Position numbers and translations under genes: made by a program. A stretch of 64,000 nt of DNA. Origin: Nymphaea colorata (taxonomy: Eukaryota; Streptophyta; Magnoliopsida; Nymphaeales; Nymphaeaceae). Below are positions 20,950-30,803 of this stretch, piece by piece. The DNA lies in assembly GCF_008831285.2 (NCBI RefSeq), contig NC_045141.1:3675224-3739223 (forward strand), written 5' to 3'. The notes under the pieces were generated by a model. That model searched no databases and was not told the origin of the DNA. It saw only the letters and a list, made by a program, of their open reading frames with translations. Position 1 is the stretch's first letter, and each line of letters starts with the position of its first letter.

Positions 20950-22214
20950 GCATACCAAAAGGTACGTACAGTTGAAGGATTTGAAACATTGGACCCAAAG
21001 ATTTTGGATTCTTGATTTATGGTGAAAGATATGAAATTAATTCCTTGTTTGGAAAGTGCATATTACATCACGTCATGATTTTATAATATCTGCGCCCTAA
21101 AACCCATAAATCTCAAGTCGGACCATTCTTTTCTACCGTGAGTTCTATTGTGTAGTAACAATCAATTCACCAATGGAATTGGAGAGCTTGCCAATTCGGT
21201 GACTTATTTTGTTAATTAATTGGTAAAAATACTTAAAAGCTAGTTCCGAAAGATTAAATAATATAAATAAAAAAAGAATTAAAGTTATAATAATTAAATA
21301 TTCAAAATTATTTTAAAGCTGACATATGGCACTCTTGAATTAGCCACCAAGTCGAATCAGTTTGCCACTGGTTCCATTTGATGCAGTGTATTCATGCCTA
21401 ATTTAGTGAGACTGCTATAGAATTGAGGTGTAATGGAAATTTTAAATTCATGATTTTGGCAATTTCTAGTTCACTAGAACGACATGTCCGTCCAATCTAA
21501 AGTCGGGTGTAATCAAATGTCCTCTTAGCTAAAAAGAGCCGATATTGCAATATAGTCAACAAAGGCAAGAAAATTATTTTTGCCCAAAAAAATGATGAAA
21601 TATATGGCGACGTAATCTTGTGATCAAGTTTGGTACATTTACAGTGCATCAAAAAATGTGGTGATGTCTAGTGTATGAATTTCTCACTCTTTGTAAAAGA
21701 CTGTCAAAAGCATCTAATTATGGTGTATGGTTAGATATATAGTTAGGCTTTAAATTGAACTGTCACATTTATATTCCTGAGAGGGTTGGTGCAACGGTTG
21801 GTATGGGGGTTGGTAGGTAGTCAATCTTAGTTTTAAATTCTCTCTATACTGCAAAAGGGAGGGCTAATGGACTATCGACATGCAAGTTGAAACACAGTAG
21901 AAGTAGTATCCAACACTCTGAAAGCAATCAATAAGAAACCTGGAGCTGTCACATTTTATGATATATATCCTTAAATATCATAAGATGGCATCTTTTATGG
22001 ATAGAATAATTATTTAAAAATCTCATGTTTTCCATAATTAATAATTCAGTAAAAAAAATATTAAACTCCATATCAAGAGAAAATGTAATGTTGTTGAAAC
22101 TTATTCATGGACAACTAAAGAACATGTTCTTAATTTGCGAGATGTAGGTGGCAGGCGTATGACAAGTAGACAAAAATTAATATTCAATCAAGATAATCAA
22201 GATTCAATGCACGT
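20950..22214. other. AT-rich intergenic DNA
   Basis: Nothing recognisable: no long frames, terminal repeats or motif clusters. Confidence 0.4.
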
Positions 22215-22277
22215 ATGGTGAATCACAATCTAGTTGACAGTAACAGATCAACTTCACTAGTGACCATGTATAAAGTG

Positions 22278-22324
22278 GGCCGTCCATGTGGACGGCCAAA
22301 CCAGCCGAGCGTTTTGCTCGGCTG
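22278..22324. repeat. Two adjacent perfect 9-bp hairpins
   Basis: GGCCGTCCA-TG-TGGACGGCC (22278-22297) is followed 4 bp later by CAGCCGAGC-GTTTT-GCTCGGCTG (22302-22324). Both stems are perfect and GC-rich in AT-rich surroundings. A TATAAAG lies just upstream at about 22269. Confidence 0.9.
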
Positions 22325-22349
22325 GGACTTGTGTAAGGAAAGAAATTTG

Positions 22350-22400
<51 letters not shown>
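22350..22400. repeat. (TA)n microsatellite
   Basis: Nearly pure TA, shortly after the double hairpin. Open frames through it are artefacts. Confidence 0.95.
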
Positions 22401-22401
<1 letters not shown>

Positions 22402-23519
22402 GTGTGTGCATCTCTTTTATTTTCACATATTTGCTTAAAAACTAACTAGATAGTATCAACAAGAACAATTGCTGCTGCTCCCATGGAAATTAGCTAGTAT
22501 TAATTAATTCAGAACCATATACCTGGTGTCTCATTTTGCCTCTTTTTAAGGACGTACGCATTTCAGAGAATATATAAGAAAATCCTATCCTAACATGTGT
22601 TGGATGGTCGAAAGTTAAATGTGTCACCTACACCATGCATTGTTGCCAAAAGGACTGTCAACCCATTGTTGCATAATAAACGATCGTTAATGATCATGTG
22701 AATATATATATGTATGTATGTATGTATAAAAAAAATCTATAGCTAAAAAATCTTGGCAGTAGCTAAAAATTTTTGGGCACAGTGTTTGTGAACATGGCTG
22801 AGAATCTTTACAGCTATGGTTTCCATCCGCTGCTTAATATTTTTAACAATAGTTTTTCATATTTTTAGCAATGGTTTGAGCAGTTTCTAGTGATGACGGT
22901 AGCATAGTAGGTGGCAAGGCGGCCCACGCACAAGGGTTTAAGTTACAAATTTCTTAGTCACTGTCATGGTCGAGTGCTTCCATTTGTGTTAAGTACTCCT
23001 ATCAAGAGCTGCTATAAGATATTACACATTATTTAAAACAGTGGCCCAGCAACATAGGGGCTGATGTGGGCAACTGCCCACACCAGCCCAAATAAATTGC
23101 TTATTTGTTTATTAGTTTCTCATTAATATTTTTACTTATTTACACATTGACTGCTGCTTAAAAGTTTTAATCAAACCATTAGTACCCTTTAGCCAGGGAT
23201 TTCAGGCTTGGCCACTGATTTAAAACTTCCATTGTACAATTTATTCATCATAACCATAATTTCTTCTCCTTGGCTGTCAATTTTAATTTTTTTTCCCCCT
23301 ACATTGTAACAAGATGACACGTGAAATGACGTAGCACAATATAATTCGTGTTAATTCTCTCACACTATCCCTTCCGCTATACATACAGAATATATTTTGG
23401 TCGTTCAACATCTATATATTTTGACCGTCCAGAATCACGTGAACAACTGTAGTGCTGTGTTGTGTTACTGAAAACATTTTTAACACACAATTTGCAACAC
23501 GATATTATTTTCTATTCTA

Positions 23520-23970
23520 AAAGCCAACGAGTCATGTGACTAGGTAGATAAAATTATTATCGATGTCTACTGACGTTGGTAATAAAACTTTTAACGACAC
23601 ATAGTGGGCGTTGGTAAAACTAAGCTCGACTTGGCCCCGCCCGATATTGAAACCCAGAGCCGGGTTGGGCTCGACGATTAAATTAAAAAAATATATATTT
23701 TAATATAAAATAATATAAAAATACAATTAATTATAATAAAATATTATAATTATATATAAAAATTAAAACAAAATATTAAAACAAATTATCGGATCCACCC
23801 AAACCAGTTCAATAAATTATTGAGCCGTCCCAGGTACCGAGTACCTGCCGGTAGCCTGGCCTGGTACCAGGTAAAATTTTTATCGACATGTGACAGACGT
23901 TGATAAAACGTTTTATCGACAAAGAAGAGACGTCAGTAATATATTATCAATGCAATTTCAGTGAAGTTTT
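23520..23970. repeat. CACTA-like subterminal DNA with a GGGC-rich repeat inside
   Basis: Repeated words ATCGAYGTCTACTGACGTTGGTAA, CGTTGGTAAAA, ATCGACATGTGACAGACGTTGATAAAA and ACGTCAGTAATA at both sides (23555-23620, 23880-23945) look like subterminal repeats of CACTA elements and resemble the 36125-36280 terminus. The middle (23610-23880) is the AT-core/GGGC-flank repeat. No CACTA terminus was found. Confidence 0.4.
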
Positions 23971-24284
23971 GGTAATTTTTTTTATTGACCCCCACAAAAT
24001 ACACTCCTGCATTACTAAGCTACCGGCTCGTGAGAGTCTCATTAGTCACCTTAGCTACATGTTATGTTGAAGAGTTGCAAAACAGAAAAGTAAAATTAAC
24101 GACTGAAAGAAAAATCAATCGATCGTTGCCAATTTCATTGAAGTGCTCATACTGTCTATTACCCAAGCCAAAGACACCACATTGAAGGTTCTCAAGCCAA
24201 GTTCCTCTTTTTTTTCTCTAAAATTAAAAATGAAAAATGTTGAATATATAACTATATGCCCACGAGGACTATTAGATCTATTCA

Positions 24285-24540
24285 GACACTGGGCCCAGCC
24301 CGGCCCGGTTTTTTCATTTCTGAACAGGGCCCGATCAGGCTGAGCATCGGGTATCCATCACGTACCCAGCCCAATGCCCAGCCCTAAATACAATTACTTA
24401 TTATAAAATATATTTATATATTAAGTAAAATAATATTTTAAATAAGTTATTGGGTCGAGTCTGACCGACCCTACTCCCAATTTTAGTGCCAGGCCTTGGG
24501 GCTGAGTTGGGCCGTGTATTGGGCAGCCGGCCTGTGCCTA
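24285..24540. repeat. GGGC/GGCC-rich dispersed repeat, third copy
   Basis: GGGCCCAGCCCGGCCCGG and CAGCCCAATGCCCAGCCC precede an AT core (24390-24445), then GGGCTGAGTTGGGCCGTG and GCAGCCGGCC. Same organisation as 3590-3870. Confidence 0.5.
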
Positions 24541-24811
24541 CCCTTAGTTGTTCATCTAGAACCTGCACTTGCAAGCAACAATTTCATAGAATCATGCTAG
24601 ATCTTATGATGTTCAGATAGGATTAATTTGTAAAGGATTTTAAAGTACAGGTTTTTGTAAAGGATTTTGAATTACAGGTTGTTGTATAAAATCCCAACTT
24701 ATTGACTACATTTCATATCTATTCTTTGCTTCCGAGTTTTAATTCCTGCTTAGTCCTTCATATTCGTTGATACTTAAAGTCATAAACACTTAAAGTGACA
24801 TAAACTGTTAC

Positions 24812-24895
<84 letters not shown>
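24812..24895. repeat. Compound (CA)n(TA)n microsatellite
   Basis: About 28 CA then 14 TA dinucleotides. Confidence 0.95.
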
Positions 24896-24897
<2 letters not shown>

Positions 24898-25396
24898 GTT
24901 ACAAACAGTTTCTGTCATTTTAAGTGTTGGAAATAATTTTACCCATGACCTGAGGATGATTATAGATATAAATGAAAAGGGAGGACGGTTTTGAAAAGTG
25001 AAAACTAAAACCTAAAATATTATCTGAGCATTTTTTATAAAAGGAAACAGAGAGATGCTTTAAGTATGTTAAAACATCTAAAAATCAACAAAAAGCTGAT
25101 CGTGTTTTTGCAGTACATATATAAGATTTTATGAGGACTTTAAATTTAGCACTCCGCATTAATATTTTTCAGCCTACAAAATCATAATTACACATGGAAA
25201 ACAAAATATGTCACTTTTAATGTGGTTTTCGGAATGAATATCACCGACCGTGTCATGTACTGAAATTACATTGCTTGTAAGAACTTTAACCTTTACATAA
25301 TGCACGAGTAAAGGGTGTTCTAGCGAATAACATGCATGGAGCAAGGGATAAGGGGGTGACCACCCCTATGTTCAAGCGAATTATGAGGATCTTTAC

Positions 25397-25846
25397 ATGT
25401 TTAAGTTAAATAGAGGGTATGTTTGCCAACTTCTTGCTTATGAGCCAGTCCTTCCATGGTCTACCGCGACCTCGATTTCGGCCCGCTACTGGCCATTTAT
25501 GTTCTCCAAAAGTTGCCAAATTGGTCGTCTTGCCGTTATAATGTCCAATAAGAACATTTGCTTTGAAGAAATTTTCTCGTCAAGCCGAAACATCAGCAGC
25601 GTTCCTGACACAAGCAGTTTGCAGCAGTTCATCGATCTCAGTGCAAATCAAAAGAACGGTTCTTTGAGTTGGATTAGAAATGCGCGCATTCCCAACGACT
25701 TCACAATGCTCCCAATTTTAGAGAAAACTGATCTTGGCAACAATGTTAATGGACAAGCGATATCATATACTTTAACCAAGAATAATCACACCAAGCTTCG
25801 ACATAGGAAAGAAAGAGGCTTTTCACACTCAGACATGACATCATAA
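25397..25846 (+). CDS. Hypothetical 149-codon open frame
   Basis: The longest non-transposon frame in the 24.5-26 kb gap. The translation has mixed composition with serine- and asparagine-rich stretches and no motif, signal peptide or membrane span I recognise. It has an ATG, but no identifiable promoter or splice sites. It lies about 230 bp downstream of the 3' end of the NMO-like gene, on the opposite strand. It could easily be chance. Confidence 0.15.
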   Translation: MFKLNRGYVCQLLAYEPVLPWSTATSISARYWPFMFSKSCQIGRLAVIMSNKNICFEEIFSSSRNISSVPDTSSLQQFIDLSANQKNGSLSWIRNARIPNDFTMLPILEKTDLGNNVNGQAISYTLTKNNHTKLRHRKERGFSHSDMTS

Positions 25847-26077
25847 CAAACTGAACCCCAAATATAAAGATCAAGAGCACCCAATGCCTTGAGCAACATG
25901 CAGAGAGATTAATCCGGAACTAAATCAAATCTCCCCACAGGTGCCAAAAGCTTATTCAAGAAGCATGAAAACACTAGATAGCATCGCCCCTTTAATTTGT
26001 TCAGACATACACGAGTCCTGATCGTCTCTAAGTGAAAATGGTGACCCACATTTATTAGCACTCAATCGGTGAAGTAA

Positions 26078-26284
26078 TCAATAAGTGGTGGCTACAACGT
26101 ATTTATCGTTCAAGTCCTTGATGATTTTCTTCGCATCCTCAACAAAGGTGGAGATGACATCTGCGGCCGAGAGAATCTCCGTGATCAGACCAACACCTTG
26201 GCCTGCATAGTACACCATGTTCTCTAGCTCTCCCGCTGTGGTTGGGTTCGGCGTGTTCCCGTTGAATCTTCGAAGAACAGCTTT
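26078..26284 (-). CDS. NMO-like exon 6 and stop
   Basis: 68 codons plus TGA after acceptor TTCACAG. Contains LENMVYYAGQGVGLITEILSAADV, the usual C-terminal helix region of plant NMO-like proteins. Confidence 0.8.
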   Translation of the reverse strand, partial: KAVLRRFNGNTPNPTTAGELENMVYYAGQGVGLITEILSAADVISTFVEDAKKIIKDLNDKYVVATTY

Positions 26285-26373
26285 CTGTGAATTTCAAGTT
26301 GAAAGCATGCGTTTAAGCGATCACTGAGATGGGAGGCAAAATGGAAACTGTGCAAGTGGGTGGCTGTACAAAC

Positions 26374-26599
26374 CTCGCCGTTTATTATGGAGTAGCCGAT
26401 GATGGGTTGGGAGTCGTCGTTCTCGACGGACTCGGGAGCGTTCCTCCACTGGTTGTGGAAGGGGGTGTTGAGGCAGCGAACGTAGGCTCTCCATGTAGCT
26501 CGTTTGTAGAGGTGCGTGCGGTCGGTGTCTGCTTCTGCGTATTGCAGCAGCTGATGCTTGTAGAAGTCATGAGCGTATGCCTCCTTCGTTGCAACAAAC
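26374..26599 (-). CDS. NMO-like exon 5
   Basis: 226 nt, acceptor CAAACAG and donor GTTTGT. The first base completes the split Arg codon, followed by FVATKEAYAHDFYKHQLL, NTPFHNQW and IIGYSIINGE. No stops. Confidence 0.8.
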
Positions 26600-26696
26600 C
26601 TGTTTGGTTCAAGAACAGTTCACTTCCATCCATCACTCTTAATTCTTATATTTCTAAAGCAAAATCTTGAAAAGGAGATGTGGTGTTGGAGATCAC

Positions 26697-26842
26697 CTTG
26701 TGCCCATACAGATACCCTTGGCACCAAGTGCGAGGGAAGCAATGTATCCACGGGCATCGGCGATGGAACCTGCAGCCACCACTGTAACGTCCCTGTCGCC
26801 GACGAGATCCACAACTCTCGGCAGCAAAGCTATCAAGCCCAC
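26697..26842 (-). CDS. NMO-like exon 4
   Basis: 146 nt, acceptor GCGCAG and donor GTGATC. Encodes LLPRVVDLVGDRDVTVVAAGSIADARGYIA and GAKGICMGT, the glycine-rich flavin phosphate site. Ends after two bases of a codon. Confidence 0.8.
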
Positions 26843-27162
26843 CTGCGCATCATTTAAAAAGAATTCTGCATGAGTAACCAATTAAGCGCGGTTAAAGGAA
26901 CCAATTAATGCTGTAATACTTTGCAAATCACACTATAAAATTTCCTTATCAGATGACAAACAATTAAGCGTTTGCATGTCAATTTGAAGAACCTGCAACT
27001 GGTCAGAGAACCAAACAACGATTTATCCATCTCTAGAACTTAATTCTACACTTTTCAATTTTTTGAAATGAAGAAACCCTTCATAGCTGTGTGGAGGGAA
27101 AGAATAAGAATGCTGTCACGCTGTGAAAATAAGTATCCTGATATTAGTGGAAAGGATCTTAC

Positions 27163-27258
27163 TGTTCCAATGATGTGCCCTCCGGCTTCAACTCCCTGAG
27201 CTGTAATGCAGTCAACACCTGCAGCAATAGCCTTCTCTGCATCCTTTATCGATCCAAC
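27163..27258 (-). CDS. NMO-like exon 3
   Basis: 32 codons, acceptor TACTGCAG and donor GTAAGA, phase 0 at both ends. Begins VGSIKDAEKAI and contains QGVEAGGHIIG, the most conserved motif of the family. Confidence 0.8.
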
Positions 27259-28059
27259 CTGCAGTAAGTTGGGAGCAGATCGAGTCGTCATGGTCTTCTT
27301 CCAAGAATTGGAGGTGGACTAAGAACTTCTTAGAGCAGGATTAGATTCATTTGCCGGTGTTGCTTTATGCTTGGAAACAGTAGTACTGTTATCCGAGCTT
27401 ATGTAGCGATTGATAGGTTCCTATTTTTTCTAAATAAATTCTGTCTAGTTTCATAAACAAAAGGAAAGAAAACTTTCATCTTCCTGAATGGCACTCTTTG
27501 GCAGAAAGCAAGGCAGACAAAATCAATTTGTTCTTTTCAATAGAAAAGAAAGAAGCTGCTTGATCAAAACGTTTCCATACTTTTAGTTGTCAATCCAATA
27601 CATAAGAACTCCCTAGACCTTAGCGTAGTCATATGTCTTGTTCAAGAAAATTCAAGGGCCCTTTAGCTTTTCGTTGCATTTGATTGCTCTCTAGGGCATC
27701 ATTGCCAACGGAATTTTAAGATTCTGTAAACTTCAGAGAAAAAAAAAAGCCAAAGGTTTTAGGATGTAGGAGAACAAAGATATGCTAATGCCATAAAAGT
27801 CATAACCTTGAATAAAAATTTTGCAAATATCACAAATTAAAATTTGTGTTTGCCTTTGAGAATGACACATTATCAAATCTTAAACTGTTAGGATGTATGA
27901 CTTTGAAATTTTGGTATATATGTTTCTTTTCGCTGCAAGAATTCGACTAGTTTGATTTCCTATGCATTTAATTTGTCCAAATCTCGTGAAATGTCCCATC
28001 TCTAACCAGATCGCAGTATTTTAACATAAATTTCTGCCTTCACGAGAATAGGTCGCCAT

Positions 28060-28062
<3 letters not shown>

Positions 28063-28099
<37 letters not shown>
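28063..28099. repeat. (GA)n microsatellite next to NMO exon 2
   Basis: About 18 GA dinucleotides, directly downstream of exon 2 in gene orientation. Confidence 0.95.
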
Positions 28100-28101
<2 letters not shown>

Positions 28102-28116
28102 TCAACGGTTCCTTTC

Positions 28117-28329
28117 CTGGTGCAAAACTTTCACTCCCGCTTTGTGGGCCTCGTCCACCATCTCCTTTGGGAAGTCACCCCATAAGACTTGCAGGCACGC
28201 AAGTTTCTCATCGAAGATTTCCTGAATGCTCTTCGTGTTATCGAACTCCAAGAGAATACCAGCTCCAAAGGGCTTGGTCGTCAGCTTCTTGGTCGCCGTG
28301 ATCAATTTCACGGTCACGTCTTAGCTATT
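28117..28329 (-). pseudogene. NMO-like exon 2, with internal stop and lost donor
   Basis: 71 codons in phase with exons 1 and 3, after a good acceptor (TGTCTTGCAG). The third codon is TAA. Conserved TTKPFGAGILLEF, EKLACLQVLWG and AHKAGVKVLHQ follow. After CACCAG the next bases are GAAAGG rather than GT, and a (CT)n tract on this strand follows within 20 bp. Confidence 0.75.
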
Positions 28330-28400
28330 CTGCAAGACATGACATTAGTTAGAAAAGTTATTCCTTCTCTCATGGTAGCAAGAAAATTAATCTCCATACT

Positions 28401-28405
28401 GAAAC
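28401..28405. repeat. Left target-site duplication of chromovirus 1
   Basis: GAAAC immediately before the 5' LTR; the right copy at 33924-33928 is GGAAC, differing by one base. Confidence 0.55.
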
Positions 28406-28811
28406 TGTTCCCTTGTGTCTGGGAGTATGTATAGTCCTTTGCTGTGTTTTGCATTGTGCTTCCTTTGCTTATGTTGAGTCATTTGCTTATGCATGTTTAC
28501 TTGTAAGGGAGTACCCTCCCATCGGTCTAAGTGTCAAATATTGGGATTTCTTGTTTTGGGTGGTCGGCATGAGAATCCTGTAAGCGGCCTCGGCCATCCT
28601 ATATAAGTAAAGTCGAGATCATTCTCCTTGCTTATCTTTCTCGTGATGTACTAATTTTCCAAACGAATACATTGCGAGATTTCTTTATTTACAAGCATTC
28701 TTTATACACTTGTTTTCTCAAACTACCTTTGCGCCCCGTTCAGCGGTTTGAAGGCTTGCAGCAATCAGGTTCTTGCCACGCCGCACGGGCCGAAGTTGTC
28801 AGCCCGTGACA
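28406..28811 (+). repeat. 5' LTR of chromovirus 1
   Basis: Begins TGTTCCCTTGTGTC and ends CCCGTGACA, with TATATAAG at 28610-28617 as its promoter. Compared by eye with the 3' LTR it shows about 22 substitutions and one indel. Confidence 0.9.
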
Positions 28812-28813
28812 AC

Positions 28814-28826
28814 TGGTATCAGAGCC
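28814..28826 (+). other. Primer binding site of chromovirus 1
   Basis: TGGTATCAGAGCC two bases after the LTR, the standard initiator tRNA-Met site. Confidence 0.9.
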
Positions 28827-28854
28827 CCAGGTTCAGCTGAATCTGGGGAAGCGG

Positions 28855-29223
28855 TTGGATAGTCGGTGTAGAACTACGCACCGACGATCGTTGATCGAGA
28901 GAGACCTCCGACGATCGTTGATCGAAGAGGAAGAAGCCCTGGCGACTCAATACAATCTGCAAAGTGCCAAGGGCAAGGGGGTAGCCCATTCTGACGAGAT
29001 GGGTACATCCCAGGGTCAGGAAGACCTGATCGAGATGGTGAACATGCTGGCTACCGACGTAACTACTCATGAAGAAGCGTTGGGTAATGCAGCTGAGTCC
29101 TTCGGGGAAATGAAGGACGAGATGAAGGTACTGCGGGAACAAGTGGCTGACCTAGTGGCCATGGATCGGGCACTGACTAACATAGTGACCGCATTACAGG
29201 CTGAAGTCAAGGAACTTCAGTAA
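28855..29223 (+). pseudogene. Chromovirus 1 gag, N-terminal part
   Basis: A 122-codon frame just after the PBS, rich in Glu/Lys and heptad-like (MVNMLATDVTTHEEALGNAAE, MKVLREQVADLV), so coiled-coil. It stops at 29223, although related coding sequence (AKYNGTRDSRVMDNFLFQVEYYLV) continues in another frame near 29300-29370. The older copy at 37310 shows the same order (coiled coil, then KRYNGTQDVKEFENFLYLVE) in one frame, which supports a break here. Confidence 0.65.
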
Positions 29224-29379
29224 AGAACTGCACACTACAGCGACAGATCTCTGTAGGTGGAGGTGACGATCGGCCAGCGAGGGTCAATGTTCAGAGACCA
29301 GCTAAATACAACGGAACTCGGGATAGTCGAGTGATGGACAACTTTTTATTCCAAGTAGAGTATTACCTTGTAAGGCATT

Positions 29380-30027
29380 ATGGGGGACGACCTTCAAGTC
29401 AAGAGTGCGGCTATGTTGCTAGAGGGCGATCTTGTGGCATGGTGGAGAAGGAAAAAACTCGACATTCAGAAGGGGATCTGCACAATAGACATTTTCCATG
29501 ATTTTCAGCGAGAGTTAAGAACTTACTGCATGCCCCCGAATGCGACACGCCATGCCTATCGGATGGTTGGTGAACTGAAACATACCGGATCATTGCAAGA
29601 TTACGTGAGGGCCTATCAAAGGCTGATGTTAGATGTGCCAGATATGCAAGAACAAGATAAATTGAACTGGTTTATTTTGGGACTTCAGTCGTGGGCACAA
29701 TCCGAAATGAAAAGGAATAATCCAGAGACCTTGGAGGATGCTTATGTGGTATCAGAACGTTTGGCTGATACTCAGCGCAAGAACTACACTAACGCCTTCA
29801 AGCCGTCGAAGAAGCCTGACCATGAAGGAAAGAAAGAGGATCGAAGGGAACGGAAAGATGAACCATCAACTCAGCGCCAAGTCGAAAGAAGAACTTTCTT
29901 TCGCAGAAACGACAACTCTCAGAATAGAGTGTTGAAATGTTGGTTTTGCGATGGTAATCACTTAGGAAGGCAATATCCAAAGCGTGTACAGGAACAATCA
30001 AGCAAGCTCTTCAAGGCAATCTGCTAA
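29380..30027 (+). pseudogene. Chromovirus 1 gag, core and zinc knuckle
   Basis: 215 codons containing the capsid core (MLLEGDLVAWWRRKKLDI, DFQRELRTYCMPPNA, LKHTGSLQDYVRAYQRLML, FILGLQSWAQSEM) and a basic nucleocapsid end. The CCHC knuckle reads CWFCDGNHLGRQYP, with Tyr where the last Cys is expected, so zinc binding should be impaired. The frame ends at 30027 and protease continues in another frame. Confidence 0.75.
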
Positions 30028-30099
30028 TGCGGCACAAGGTGAAGAAGGGGAAAGACCGAAGATGGGTGCACTTCAACTTCTGAACACCATAAAAAGGGA

Positions 30100-30803
30100 G
30101 GAAAAAGTGAAGGTGACAGCGACTCCTTCTAACGAGCTCATGTACTTAGAAATCCTGGTAAATGGAAGGTCTACCCTGGCTATGGTAGACACGGGAGCCA
30201 CACATAACTTTGTCTCAGTTGAAGAGGCGAGGAGACTAGGCCTAACCCTTGAGAGGGGAGAGACGCATGAAGGCGGTGAACTCAGAGGCCAAACCCATCC
30301 ACGGAGTGGCCCGTGATGCGGTTGTGAAGATTGAGAGTTGGTCAGGAAGGGCCAACTTCTCGGTAGTCCCGATGGATGATTTCCGGATGATCCTAGGCAT
30401 GGAGCTCCTCAGTACAGCGAAAATGGTTACAATGTCGTACCTACGCAGTATCAGTATCATGGATGAGAAGTCCCTTTGTATGGTTCCAATAACATCGATA
30501 AAGAGGGATAAGGGCAAAGCCGCAATGTTATCTGCCCTTCAGTTGAAGAAAGGCCTCAAGCACGGCGAAGAGACGTACTTGGTGGCAATCAGGAAAGTGA
30601 CTAATGACTCCTCTGGTTTGGTCCCAGAGGCGCTTGCGCCTGTCTTAGCGAAATTCGTAGGAACAATGCCTGCGGAGCTCCCTAGACGGCTGCCACCTCG
30701 ACGTGAGGTGGATCATGTCATCGAACTCCTTCCTGGTGCCAAACCCCCGACAATGGCACCATATCGAATGACCCCTGTAGAATTAAGAGAACTTCGACGA
30801 TAG
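30100..30803 (+). pseudogene. Chromovirus 1 protease and linker, frameshifted
   Basis: The retropepsin motif MVDTGATHNFV lies near 30183-30215 in one frame; by about 30260 the related coding sequence continues in another (RMKAVNSEAKPIHGVARDAV, VPMDDFRMILGMELL). The latter frame is the same as pol but ends in TAG at 30801-30803. The older copy has a Gln codon at this place, so the stop is a single-base loss. Confidence 0.7.

Noticed and set aside
26329-26670. Plus-strand frame of 113 codons
   Set aside because: Antisense to NMO exon 5 and its introns; the minus-strand exons have proper splice sites and motifs.
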